Source: Thiocapsa roseopersicina
GTDB lineage: Bacteria; Pseudomonadota; Gammaproteobacteria; Chromatiales; Chromatiaceae
Length of the DNA stretch: 64,000 nt
NCBI RefSeq assembly: GCF_900106925.1
Contig: NZ_FNNZ01000022.1
Location: 1-64,000 of the forward strand
Direction: 5' to 3'
Translations under genes and position numbers: made by a program
The notes under the pieces: generated by a model
Database searches by the model: none
What the model was told of the DNA's origin: nothing
The model's input: only the letters and a program-made list of their open reading frames with translations
Part shown: positions 52,529-60,756 of the stretch, piece after piece
How the letters are laid out: every line of letters begins with the position of its first letter
Numbering within the stretch: position 1 is the first letter of the stretch

Positions 52529-53256
52529 ACGACCAGACGCGGCCCCAAGCGCGCCTTCAGCGCAGGATCGATCCCCTCGCGGGTCACCCAGAGATAGGCA
52601 CTCGCCTCGCCCGCCCGGTCCCAAGAGCCGACCGGGTCCAGATTGTCCGGGAGCGGTCGATCCGACGGCCACCACTCGCGTCCGCACGCCTCCTCGATGA
52701 CGACCACGCGCTCGCCGTTGACGACGGCCGCCGCGGCATGCGTCAGGGCCTCGCGATCCGCCTCGACCCGCCAACCCAGCTCACGCCCCAGGAGATCGAC
52801 CGCGATCGTCCCCTGGACATCGGACGACGTGGTGAGCACGGCCTTCGCCCCGAGCAGAGCGGCGATCCGTTGCGCGCTCGCATTGGCACCGCCGAGGTGC
52901 CCGGACAGGATAGGGATGACGAAGCGCCCGGCCTCGTCGATCACCAGCACGGCCGGATCGCGCGTCTTGTCCACCAGCAGGGGCGCGATGAGCCGCACGA
53001 CGATACCGGCCGAGGCGATGAAGACAAGCTCCGCGCGGTCGACGAAGAGCCGAGACATGCGCGCGGAAACCGGTTTGTCGATCGATTCGACGCGTACGGC
53101 ATCGTTCGGCTCGAGCGCCGCACGGAACCGCTCCGGAACATGCACCTCGACCGCCCCGGAAACGACCCCGGACGCCGCCATCCGAGACGCAAGACGCCCC
53201 GCCAGCACGGTGCCGCCCCGGGTCAACGCGAGAATCGCCGTACCGCTCCGATGCAA
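52501..53256 (-). CDS. cbiG: CbiG-like cobalt-precorrin-5A hydrolase lacking the C-terminal domain
   Basis: A 251-residue protein with the CbiG start (AILALTRGGTVLAGRLA), FIASAGIVVRLIAP and SGHLGGANASAQRIAAL segments of the N-terminal and central domains. CbiG opens the ring of cobalt-precorrin-5A in the anaerobic B12 pathway. The C-terminal CbiG_C domain is absent, so a CobE-like partner may exist elsewhere. The start is a TTG at 53256, chosen because a perfect aaggag stands 7 bases before it and the motif follows directly; a GTG at 53304 would add an Arg-rich tail. It converges on cbbR and follows cobJ by 61 bases. Confidence 0.87.
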   Translation of the reverse strand: MHRSGTAILALTRGGTVLAGRLASRMAASGVVSGAVEVHVPERFRAALEPNDAVRVESIDKPVSARMSRLFVDRAELVFIASAGIVVRLIAPLLVDKTRDPAVLVIDEAGRFVIPILSGHLGGANASAQRIAALLGAKAVLTTSSDVQGTIAVDLLGRELGWRVEADREALTHAAAAVVNGERVVVIEEACGREWWPSDRPLPDNLDPVGSWDRAGEASAYLWVTREGIDPALKARLGPRLVVYRPDGSES

Positions 53257-53317
53257 CGCAGATCTCCTTGCCGGTGGAGTTCGAAGGCGTCGGTCCGCGA
53301 CCACGACAGCGCCTATC

Positions 53318-54580
53318 TCAGCCGACGCGGTTTAACCTAAAAGGAGTAGTTGAACCGCAAAGGATCCGACAGAGCGTTTCGCCCCGGGCATCCTGAAACC
53401 ATGCCCCCTCCCCGCTCGGCAGGCTGACGCTGTAGGCCCCCGCAAGCGCCGAGCGGGGCAGCGCGACCCGCCAGCCCGAGCCTTCGATCCCGATGCTGTC
53501 CGGATCGGCCTGGACCCGAGCATCCGCGAGACTCAGCTCGACCGAACCGCCACCCGGCGATCGCATGCACAACGTCGGATTCCGCCAGCCGAGTGCCTCG
53601 TCCAACAGTGCTTCCGGCACTTGCTGAGCGACGACACGCCAAGGCGCGATCGGCGCCTCGGACAAGGCATCCAGGATCTGGCTCGGGCTCGCATCAAGCG
53701 CCCGACAGGCCGCATCGACGCCCTCGCTCAACGCGGTCTCGACCAAGGCACGGCGCCAACCCTCGAGTCCGCTCGACAGCGAGACTCGTGCCGTCTCGCC
53801 GGGACGCGCCGCCCCGTCGGCCAACCGATACTTGAGCCCGTAACCCCGCGGCGTGACCATGAGCCCCGCACGCACGAAGGTGCTCGAGTTGCCGATGATG
53901 AGGTTGGTCAACATGCTGACCTCGCCTTCGGCAATCTCGGCCAAGGTGGTCAGCCGCACGTCCTGGCGTTGGCGATAAGCGGCACGCACGACGGCGACCG
54001 GCGTCTGCGGATCGCGATGGCGCAGAAACAGATCACGCGCCTCTCGGAGCTGATCGGGCCGGCGACTGCTCTTGGGGTTGTAGAGCGCGGTGACGAAATC
54101 GGCCCGCGCCGCAGCCTCCAGACGCCGGGCGATCACCGGCCAAGGGGTCAGCATGTCCGAGAGCGAGATGGCGCAAAAGTCATGCGTCAATGGCGCGCCG
54201 ACCAAAGAGGCACAGGAAGAAGCCGCGGTCACGCCGGGCACCACCTCGACCGCGATCCCGGTGTCCGGCGTCCACCCCTGCTCGAACAACAGCTCGAAGA
54301 GCGGGCCGGCCATCCCGAACACACCCACGTCGCCGGAGGAGACCAGCGCGACGGTCTGCCCCGCCTGCGCCAGCGCCACGGCCTCGCCGCAGCGGTCCAG
54401 CTCCTCGGCCATCTCGCGCACGATGACCTGCTTGTCCTTCACCAAGTCGGCGATGAGCCGGACATAGGTCCGATAGCCGACGACCACGTCCGATGCCGCG
54501 ATGGCCGCGCGTGCACGACACGTCATCTCGGCGATGTCGCCGGGACCCAAGCCCACCAGGTAGATCTTTCCGTTACTCAT
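53318..54580 (-). CDS. cobJ: CobJ/CbiH precorrin-3B C17-methyltransferase with C-terminal extension
   Basis: The 420-residue protein's first 245 residues are a tetrapyrrole methylase: IYLVGLGPGDIAEMTCRARAAI (landmark, about 5-26), VALVSSGDVGVFGMAGP (about 77-93), EVVPGVTAASSCASLVGAPL. It methylates C17 and contracts the corrin ring. About 175 further residues have no recognised family; they hold LDASPSQILDALSEAPIAPWRVVAQ, then an Arg-Val-rich beta-like part ending with TLCRILCGSTTPFR. The end is encoded by a copy of the gacgcggtttaa repeat. The ATG at 54580 fits the methylase start; sequence upstream is unrelated. Confidence 0.88.
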   Translation of the reverse strand: MSNGKIYLVGLGPGDIAEMTCRARAAIAASDVVVGYRTYVRLIADLVKDKQVIVREMAEELDRCGEAVALAQAGQTVALVSSGDVGVFGMAGPLFELLFEQGWTPDTGIAVEVVPGVTAASSCASLVGAPLTHDFCAISLSDMLTPWPVIARRLEAAARADFVTALYNPKSSRRPDQLREARDLFLRHRDPQTPVAVVRAAYRQRQDVRLTTLAEIAEGEVSMLTNLIIGNSSTFVRAGLMVTPRGYGLKYRLADGAARPGETARVSLSSGLEGWRRALVETALSEGVDAACRALDASPSQILDALSEAPIAPWRVVAQQVPEALLDEALGWRNPTLCMRSPGGGSVELSLADARVQADPDSIGIEGSGWRVALPRSALAGAYSVSLPSGEGAWFQDARGETLCRILCGSTTPFRLNRVG

Positions 54581-54659
54581 CGAGACCTCGGCCGGTTTGA
54601 CGGGGGCGCGGCGACCCTGCAATGTCGAAGGGGCCCGGGAGCCGCTGAAGGCAGGCAGG

Positions 54660-54911
54660 TCATGTCCCCGGGTCTCGCGGCCCGTAGACCCGATCCATGG
54701 CCTCGTCGATGCACTCCCACATCTCGTTTTGATGGAGCCAAACGGAGTCGGCGTTCCTGAGGATAAACTCATCCACAGGCAGGCCGTCGATCGTCGGCGG
54801 ACGCGGGACACGCTTCTGCTTGCCGTTCATGAACACAATCATGGTCGCTTCACGTCGTCGTTTCTTCGCCGCCTTCTCGGCCGGGGTGAGCTTGCGCTTC
54901 GGTTTGGCCAT
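54660..54911 (-). CDS. Small conserved-type hypothetical protein
   Basis: I do not recognise this 83-residue protein. A very basic helical start (KPKRKLTPAEKAAKKRRREATM) is followed by a compact part with RVPRPPTIDGLPVDEFILRNADSVWLHQNEMWECI. The composition (Trp, Met, acid and basic in order) and the aatgattgt-free start look protein-like rather than random, and its codon use follows the neighbours. It lies 79 bases upstream of cobJ on the same strand. Confidence 0.5.
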   Translation of the reverse strand: MAKPKRKLTPAEKAAKKRRREATMIVFMNGKQKRVPRPPTIDGLPVDEFILRNADSVWLHQNEMWECIDEAMDRVYGPRDPGT

Positions 54912-54988
54912 CGGATGCGGTGGATTGCTTCGACAGGGTGCGGCATTTTATCCGATCACGGATCCGCGTACCCGCCGCACGACACTGC

Positions 54989-55168
54989 TCAGATCGAGGC
55001 GACATGGAGCCGATCGGCCCGCATCGCCGCGATCCGAGCCGCGTTCGACGGCACCGGGAAGAACTGGACACGCGTGCCGGTCTTCTCTTCCATGTGCTTC
55101 GGGAAGCCCTCACGGACCCTCGCATAGACCGCCGGATCCTCGGCAGGCGTGTGGGCGATGTGACCGTT
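54989..55168 (-). pseudogene. Remnant of a PhnD-like phosphonate-binding protein gene
   Basis: On the minus strand one frame, without a start codon, encodes about 59 residues: IAHTPAEDPAVYARV, GFPKHMEEKTGTRVQFFPVPSN and ARIAAMRADRLHVA, then a stop. These match the N-terminal part of periplasmic phosphate/phosphonate-binding (PhnD) proteins (ADPAVY..VW..F..H..E.TG..VQFF.V.SNAA.IEAMRAGRLHVAGF). The rest is gone and the frame ends where the family continues, so it is a fragment. The rest of the gap between the hypothetical gene and the Uma2 gene holds nothing else. Confidence 0.6.
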
Positions 55169-55233
55169 CTTTGACGGCGCAGACGATCACGTGGACAACC
55201 GACAAGCGGCGAGCGTGGGGCCGCAGCGAGCGG

Positions 55234-55821
55234 TCAGGCGGTATCCGCAGCCTCGGTCTGCACAAACACCACGTCCTCGTACAAGGCATCGAGCGGACAT
55301 TCAAAGCCGATCGACTGCAGGACCAGCCGCCCGTTCTCCGGCACCGGATCGAGCAGCCAACCCTCCGGACGGCGGCGGAACACCTCGCAGGAACGGCTGC
55401 GGGAATCGACCAAGACGTATTCCTCCAACGACTCCAGCCGCCGGTAATCGCCGAACTTGGCACCGCGGTCGTAGCCCTCGGTGGACTCGGACAAGACCTC
55501 GATGATCACGCGTGCATGGCGTTTGGCCAAGGGCTCGGCCGCGTCCCTGGTATCGCAGGTCACGAAGACGTCCGGGCAGAAGAAGGCGGACGCCGGCGCG
55601 ACGCGCAGCTTCATGTCGGCGATATAGACCCGGCACGGACTGCCGCGCACATGCGCGCGCAGCAACGCGAAGACGTTGCCGGCAATGGTCGCGTGCTCCT
55701 CGGTGGCACCGGCCATCGCGAAGACCTCGCCGGCGACGTACTCATGGCGAACCGGCGCGACAGCCTCGCCCGCGAGATACTCCTCGACGCTGATGGACCC
55801 TGCTTCGGCAAGATCAGGCAT
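55234..55821 (-). CDS. Uma2 family (DUF820) putative endonuclease
   Basis: The protein has 195 residues from the ATG before [15 protein letters not shown]; the frame upstream is not Uma2-like. It carries [36 protein letters not shown] and [16 protein letters not shown], the family core. It is a paralogue of the gene at 171-740. No partner gene is adjacent. Confidence 0.87.
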   Translation of the reverse strand: MPDLAEAGSISVEEYLAGEAVAPVRHEYVAGEVFAMAGATEEHATIAGNVFALLRAHVRGSPCRVYIADMKLRVAPASAFFCPDVFVTCDTRDAAEPLAKRHARVIIEVLSESTEGYDRGAKFGDYRRLESLEEYVLVDSRSRSCEVFRRRPEGWLLDPVPENGRLVLQSIGFECPLDALYEDVVFVQTEAADTA

Positions 55822-55997
55822 GGACCGGCTCCGCAGTTGTTCGGCGATCCAAGAGTATAGACGCCGTGGATCGGGGTACCGCAAGTGCGGTGGAGCTATG
55901 GTCTGTCCCTGAGGTATCCCGGATTCCGTATTGGGCTTTTCGATCCGAGAAGGCGACCGCAGTTAGTGAATACCGAAGAACCCAGTGAGAAACGACC

Positions 55998-56675
55998 ATG
56001 CCGACCCGACTTTTTCTGGTTCGCCACGGTGCAACCGAGCTGACTGCCGAGGATCGCTTCTCGGGCGCGACCGACGTGCCGCTCTCCGAGGAGGGCCGCA
56101 AGCAGGTCGAGAATCTAGCCAGCCGCCTCGCCGACGAGCCGCTTGATGCCATCTATGCGAGCCCGATGGGGCGCACGGTGGAGACGGCGCGGATCCTGGC
56201 TAGGCCTCATGGCGCCGAGGTTCGCGTCGAGATTGAGTCGGCGCTGCGCGAGATCGATTACGGACACTGGGAGGGCAAAACACGGGCAGAGGTCGAGGCG
56301 CAGTACGGCGACGAGTACGACAATTGGCAGGAAGACCCGCTCACGATCGCGCCGCGAGATGGTGAATCCGGCGTGCAGGTGCTCGCGCGGGCGTTACCGG
56401 TTGTGCGCCGAATCGTTGAGCAGCACGACCAAGGCTCCGTCCTGGTGGTCTGTCACAAGGGCACCAACCGACTTCTGATCAGCAGCCTGCTGGGTTTCGA
56501 CGCCCGCGGCTATCGCGATCGGTTGGATCAGAGTCCGGCGGCGTTGAACATCCTCGATTTCGTTAGCCCGGTACGGGCACGTCTCAGGCTCTTCAACGAC
56601 GTCTCGCACTACGAAGGTGTTCCCGACCGCACCTTTTCACAACGACTGTCGCGCTGGTGGTCGCCGCGTAGTTGA
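55998..56675 (+). CDS. Histidine phosphatase superfamily protein (PhoE/CobC-like)
   Basis: This 225-residue phosphatase has the catalytic RHG in LFLVRHGATELT (near residue 9-11), SPMGRTVETA (second Arg), the acid in LREIDYGHWEGKT and the second His in VVCHKGTNRLL (near 155). Relatives act as phosphoglycerate or alpha-ribazole-phosphate phosphatases; cobJ and cbiG nearby make a CobC-like role possible, but this is inference. The 5' gap contains nothing else. It ends overlapping the RAYT remnant. Confidence 0.9.
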   Translation: MPTRLFLVRHGATELTAEDRFSGATDVPLSEEGRKQVENLASRLADEPLDAIYASPMGRTVETARILARPHGAEVRVEIESALREIDYGHWEGKTRAEVEAQYGDEYDNWQEDPLTIAPRDGESGVQVLARALPVVRRIVEQHDQGSVLVVCHKGTNRLLISSLLGFDARGYRDRLDQSPAALNILDFVSPVRARLRLFNDVSHYEGVPDRTFSQRLSRWWSPRS

Positions 56676-56959
56676 TCCTTGCAGGGCCCGGGGAAAGGGT
56701 CGTCCCCGGATTGACTCGGCACCTGACCCAGCGTGGCAATCGTCGCCGGCAGACCTTTTTCTCCGAGCAAGACGCCGACCTCGTTACGGATCCGTTTCAT
56801 CGGCACATACGGATCGGCCGACTTTCGGGCTTGGGCGATTTCATCACGCGCGTCGAGGCAAACCTCGGGCGGGTGCTGCGACCGCAGAAGCCAGGTCCCA
56901 AGCCAAGCAGCAGCGACACCCGCACGCGCGACATGTTTGCCGCCTTCGGCGAAGAATGA
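56672..56959 (+). pseudogene. Internally deleted REP-associated transposase (RAYT) remnant
   Basis: The 95 residues join the start of a RAYT (LTRHLTQRGNRRRQTFF) directly to its end (IGRLSGLGDFITRVEANLGRVLRPQKPGPKPS). The middle, with the HUH nickase motif and catalytic tyrosine, is lacking, so it cannot transpose. The boundary falls near residue 40. It follows the histidine phosphatase gene with a 4-base overlap of the frames and precedes a GST gene. Confidence 0.75.
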
Positions 56960-57005
56960 GCTAGAGAGACTACCCCTGCAATGCCCCTATCATTTAGAGG
57001 ACACT

Positions 57006-57986
57006 ATGACTGATGCCGATATAGACACGGGTGAATTCATCCGCTGGGAATCCGGCTTCCGGAACTGGGTGACGCCGGACGGCAGCCCTGGGCCGTCCGG
57101 CGAGGGCGGCTTCGAGGCCGAGCCTGGCCGCTATCACCTTTATGTGTCATACGCCTGCCCCTGGGCCCATCGCACGCTGATCTTCCGAGCCCTGAAGGGC
57201 CTGGAGGATGCGATCTCGGTATCGGTCGTGCATCCGGTGATGCCGCCGGAGAGCTGGGTGTTCGGCGACTATCCCGGCACCACGCCGGATCAGGTGCACG
57301 GCTTCGACACGCTGCGTCAGCTCTATGAGCACAGCGCGCCGGGCTTCGATGGCGTGGTCACCGTGCCGGTGCTGTACGACACACAGGGTGACGTCATCGT
57401 CAACAACGAGTCGGCAGAGATCATCCGCATGCTGAACAGCGCCTTCGACGCCTGGGGACGCGCCGACCTGGACTTCTATCCGGCGGAACTGCACGAGGAG
57501 ATCGACGCCGTCAACGCGCTGGTCTACGAGAACCTCAACAACGGCGTCTACCGGACCGGCTTCGCAACGACGCAGAGCGCCTACGAGGTGGCCTTCGATC
57601 GGCTGTTCGAGACGCTCGACGCGCTCGAAGCCCGACTCGCACGACAGCGCTACCTGGTCGGCGACCGGATCACGGAGGCGGACTGGCGCCTGTTCACGAC
57701 CCTCGTGCGCTTTGACCCCGTCTACCACGGCCACTTCAAATGCAATCAGCGGCGCCTGGTGGACTATCCGAGCCTCTGGGCCTACACACGCGAGCTCTAT
57801 CAGGTCCCCGGCGTTGCGCAGACCGTGAACATGGACCACATCAAGCTGCACTACTACGGCAGCCACAAGCAGATCAACCCGAACGGCATCGTGCCGAAGG
57901 GGCCGGCGCTGGACTTCACCGTGCCCCACGGGCGCGATTGGCTCGGCGGCGGAGGCAGGCCCGATGGAGAAAAGGGGGAAAAATGA
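57006..57986 (+). CDS. Glutathionyl-hydroquinone reductase (Xi-class GST)
   Basis: A 326-residue Xi-class GST. The catalytic Cys is in LYVSYACPWAHRTLI (near 53), and VPVLYDTQGDVIVNNESAEIIRML is the thioredoxin-fold glutathione site. FKCNQRRLVDYPSLWAYTRELYQ lies in the helical domain, ending HYYGSHKQINPNGIVP, a family landmark. It reduces glutathionyl-hydroquinones. The ATG before TDADIDTGEFIR was chosen; the sequence upstream belongs to the RAYT remnant. It stands alone. Confidence 0.92.
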   Translation: MTDADIDTGEFIRWESGFRNWVTPDGSPGPSGEGGFEAEPGRYHLYVSYACPWAHRTLIFRALKGLEDAISVSVVHPVMPPESWVFGDYPGTTPDQVHGFDTLRQLYEHSAPGFDGVVTVPVLYDTQGDVIVNNESAEIIRMLNSAFDAWGRADLDFYPAELHEEIDAVNALVYENLNNGVYRTGFATTQSAYEVAFDRLFETLDALEARLARQRYLVGDRITEADWRLFTTLVRFDPVYHGHFKCNQRRLVDYPSLWAYTRELYQVPGVAQTVNMDHIKLHYYGSHKQINPNGIVPKGPALDFTVPHGRDWLGGGGRPDGEKGEK

Positions 57987-58074
57987 AAGGAAGGGATAAG
58001 AGAAGCCAGTGAGCCCGGACCATGGAGGCACGCGAGCGCTCGCATGAAGGGATCCCCGCTCCTCATCAGGTTCC

Positions 58075-58094
58075 GGCAAAATTCAAGACCCGAC
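58075..58094 (+). repeat. Single arm of a REP-like hairpin
   Basis: ggcaaaattcaagacccgac matches the right arm of the two hairpins at 60489 and 60648 at 19 of 20 positions, but no partner arm is present here. Confidence 0.55.
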
Positions 58095-58208
58095 ACCGCG
58101 CCCCGATGCCTCCGATAGGTTTCACAAGCGCAAACGACACTCCGGCGCCATATCCTCGAAGCGTACGCGGCAACACGACATAACCCAATGACCTAATGGG
58201 CGGCTAGT

Positions 58209-58715
58209 ATGAGCAGTAACCCTTCAGAACAGAATTGCTACTTTTGCAGAGTTTCAAGGGGCGAAGCCGACCCCTTTATCTTTGAAAACCGGTCTTTTGT
58301 GGGAATCTTCGACACTCACCCGGTGAATCCAGGGCACGCCTTGATGATCCCAAGAAGGCACGTCGTATCCCTTTTTCATCTGATTGAACAAGAGCAGGAG
58401 GACTATTTCGACGCTGTTCGCGGAGTCAGGGCTGCTATTGAAGCCACTGACCTGAAACACCTTTACCTAAACATGCTCGGCCGGGATGACCTCAAAGACC
58501 GGCCCAAAGACCATATCGAGTCAGTCTTAAAGCTGGATTTCCTGGGAAACAAGCCTGATGCATACACTGTCGGCAACAACGATGGAAGAGAAGCCGGAAG
58601 AAGCATTGACCATTTACATATCATTCTTTTGCCGCGGTATCGCGGAGATGTCGAGGACCCTAAAGGCGGTATTCGCAACGTGATACCAAGCAGAGCAAAC
58701 TATCCGAGAAGATGA
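58209..58715 (+). CDS. HIT family nucleotide hydrolase/transferase
   Basis: A 168-residue HIT-family protein with the C-terminal histidine triad in SIDHLHIILLPR (near 131-142), a CYFCRVSRGE zinc-type start (about 10-19) and NPGHALMIPRRHV in the middle. Such enzymes cleave nucleotide phosphates or amidates. Its codon use is visibly AT-richer than the surrounding genes, consistent with recent transfer. It is flanked by repeat fragments. Confidence 0.88.
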   Translation: MSSNPSEQNCYFCRVSRGEADPFIFENRSFVGIFDTHPVNPGHALMIPRRHVVSLFHLIEQEQEDYFDAVRGVRAAIEATDLKHLYLNMLGRDDLKDRPKDHIESVLKLDFLGNKPDAYTVGNNDGREAGRSIDHLHIILLPRYRGDVEDPKGGIRNVIPSRANYPRR

Positions 58716-58818
58716 GCGTTGGAAAGGGTGCAGAACAAAAAAGGGGGGTGAATGCCTGTCACCTCTGGAGCCGGCCAACGCAGGTTTGAACGAGCAAAAA
58801 TAGGTATGCCCGATTAAT

Positions 58819-59520
58819 TCACAACGGCAACTCGCCCTGCCCCGCAGCGTCGGCTGATGGCGGCTCGTCCTGCTTCCGCGGCATGCCCCGCTTGCGCAAT
58901 TGGCGGCGCTGGCCGGTCATCGCTTCAATCTCCCGGTAGAAGCGGTCGTTACCGATGGGTTGATCTTGGTTGATGGCCAGCCGCAGATCGCCGAGCGGTT
59001 CGTCGTCGAGCGCTCCGCCGAACAGCTCCCGGTAGGCAGCACGGCGCCCGCCCTCGTCATCGCCGAGTCCGAGGTCGAGCGCGTGCGACGCCGGCAACGC
59101 GTCCGGCTCGCCGAGCGCGTAGACCCGGTCGCTGGACCAGCGGTAGGGAGCGAGATCCGCCACCCTGCCGGCTCGCACGGGGGTCAGCGCGACGTAGCGT
59201 TGGCAAAGCAGCAGATAGGTTTCGGCCTGAACCAGAGAGGACCTCTAGCGGCCGTCCCAGAGGGTGCCGTTACGCCCGTAGGTGTGGTTGATGTACTGCA
59301 CGTCGCGGCAGCCGACCGAGGGCAGCAGATGGACATGGTTGGTCATCAGCACGTCGGCGTGCATCCGGCAGCGCTCGCCCACCGGCACCTCGTTCAGCCA
59401 GCCGAGGTCAGCACGCCGGTCTTGGTCGGCGAAGACGTACGCCGCGCGGTTGTGGCTGCGCTGCACGATGCGCCGCGGAAAGCCGTCGACTTGGATCCGT
59501 GTGCTGGTGCGCCGGGGCAT
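58819..59520 (-). pseudogene. REP-associated tyrosine transposase with an amber codon
   Basis: One frame on the minus strand reads a RAYT from MPRRTSTR... through MTNHVHLL (HUH motif) to the C-terminal PALDDEPLGDLRLAINQDQPIGNDRFYREIEAM and a basic end. It is interrupted by a TAG at 59245-59247, just after NHTYGRNGTLWDGR, where relatives have Tyr, then continues in phase with RSSLVQAETYLLLCQRYVALTPVRAG. About a dozen residues after HVHLL also seem missing. It is therefore a decayed single gene, not two. REP-like hairpins lie on both sides. Confidence 0.82.
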
Positions 59521-59704
59521 GGGGTCAGCCAAATGATTGCCCTTTTTCTGGTTCGGAGGGATAGGCTGTGCCTCCCAACCTGCTGCCGAGCAGTAGGTCC
59601 GGGCAGTCATTCTGCTGCGGCTCCAGCCCTTGACGACATTGAACAGTCCGACTGCTATTCTGCCCGCTCTTAAGTTCTTCGCGAGCCAAATGTCGAGGTA
59701 AGCC

Positions 59705-59932
59705 ATGGACATTGACCGAATCACCTTGGATCCGGCTGTCATGGGCGGCAAGCCCTGCATTCGAGGTCTGCGGGTCACGGTCGGAACGGTGCTCGGACTC
59801 ATGGCCGAGGGTGTCAGCAGGGAGCGCATCCTTTCCGCGCACCACTATCTCGAGCCCGAGGACCTGGATGCAGCGCTGGCCTACGCCGCCTGGCGTCTGG
59901 AGGAACGTGAAGAGGACCTCACGGCGGCATGA
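59705..59932 (+). CDS. DUF433 domain antitoxin-like protein
   Basis: A 75-residue protein of the DUF433 family: ITLDPAVMGGKPCIRGLRVTVGTVLGLMAEG (landmark, about 6-36), then an acidic helix. DUF433 proteins pair with PIN-like DUF5615 toxins as the antitoxin with a helix-turn-helix. The next gene overlaps its stop by 4 bases and is such a toxin, but broken, so this antitoxin may be orphaned. Confidence 0.88.
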   Translation: MDIDRITLDPAVMGGKPCIRGLRVTVGTVLGLMAEGVSRERILSAHHYLEPEDLDAALAYAAWRLEEREEDLTAA

Positions 59933-60307
59933 CCTTGCGGCTGGTCATCGATGTCAATCTCTCGCCGGAGTGGGTGCCTGTTCTGACCGAAGCGGGATTC
60001 GAGACCGTCCACTGGACGCAGGTCGGAGATCCTTCTGCGCCTGACCGCAGGATCACACAAGATCATGGACTGGGCGGTCGCCAACGGATACGTCGTCTTC
60101 AGCCACGACCTGGATTTCTCGACCGTGCTCGCGCTGACGCATGCCAGCGGGCCCAGCTTGGTTCAGCTTCGGGATCCGAAGGTGCTGCCCGACCAGATCG
60201 CTGACCTTTTGATCCAGTCCCTTGACCGCTTTCACGTGGACTTGGAGGCCGACGCATTGCTGCTGATCGAGCCCGGACGCAGCCGGGTGCGCATATTGCC
60301 ACTTTAA
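59929..60307 (+). pseudogene. Frameshifted DUF5615 PIN-like toxin
   Basis: The first frame gives LRLVIDVNLSPEWVPVLTEAGFETVHWTQVGDPSAPDR, the DUF5615/Mut7-C-like start with its Asp. The rest, MDWAVANGYVVFSHDLDFSTVLALT...LPDQIADLL, follows in the next phase from about 60059. Removing the ten bases aggatcacac (60049-60058) restores one continuous protein (DR-KIMDWA), so a ten-base insertion has broken it. It pairs with the DUF433 gene (4-base overlap). Confidence 0.8.
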
Positions 60308-60488
60308 GTCGTATGAAACCGGAGAGCAGGACGCGAAAGGAAAAGATCGACCATCAGCTGGCACGCGCCGGCTCGCCCGTCGGCAGCCGGCGTTTGATCG
60401 AAGAGTTCAGTGTCTGGGCCGCGCCGAAGGTCGGCGAGCGAACAGGAGGCGACGGGGGCACCTACGCGCTCGTAGACTCAGGAAAAGG

Positions 60489-60530
60489 GTCGGGTCTTGA
60501 TTTTTGCCGTGGCAAAAGTCAAGACCCGAC
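60489..60530. repeat. REP-like hairpin, copy 1
   Basis: 20-base arms gtcgggtcttga.../...tcaagacccgac (one mismatch) with a GT centre. See the second copy at 60648-60689 and a lone arm at 58075-58094. Confidence 0.7.
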
Positions 60531-60647
60531 CCCGAGCGACCGACCCCGAGCGACTGCGCGAGCGACTGTGTCTGGGCCGCGCCGAAGGTCGGCGAGCGAA
60601 CAGGAGGCGACGGGGACACCTACGCGCTCGTCGACTACAGGAAAAGT

Positions 60648-60689
60648 GTCGGGTCTTGATTTTTGCCGTGGCAAAAGTCAAGACCCGAC
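60648..60689. repeat. REP-like hairpin, copy 2
   Basis: Same 42-base hairpin as at 60489-60530, 159 bases further on, made by the tandem duplication. Confidence 0.7.
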
Positions 60690-60756
60690 CCCGAGCGACC
60701 CGGAGCGCCATCAATGGAACAGACTTGTTCTTGAGCAACAAACCCAGTAATTCATC

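Larger units (their letters stand above)
60410..60707. repeat. Tandem duplication with REP-like hairpins
   Basis: A 158-base unit beginning gtgtctgggccgcgcc at 60410 is repeated at 60568 with few changes (the last part diverges near 60707). Each unit contains a near-perfect hairpin with 20-base arms. An open frame of 145 codons runs through the region but consists of the repeat translated twice and is not credible as a gene. The segment lies between the broken DUF5615 gene and the J-domain gene. Confidence 0.75.

Noticed and set aside
59245-59520. Treating the two halves of the second RAYT as separate genes
   Set aside because: They are in the same phase, separated by a single TAG, and align end to end with one transposase.
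60313-60750. 145-codon frame between the DUF5615 and J-domain genes
   Set aside because: It is the REP-hairpin duplication translated twice (the repeated DFCRGKSQDPTPSD stretch), not a protein.
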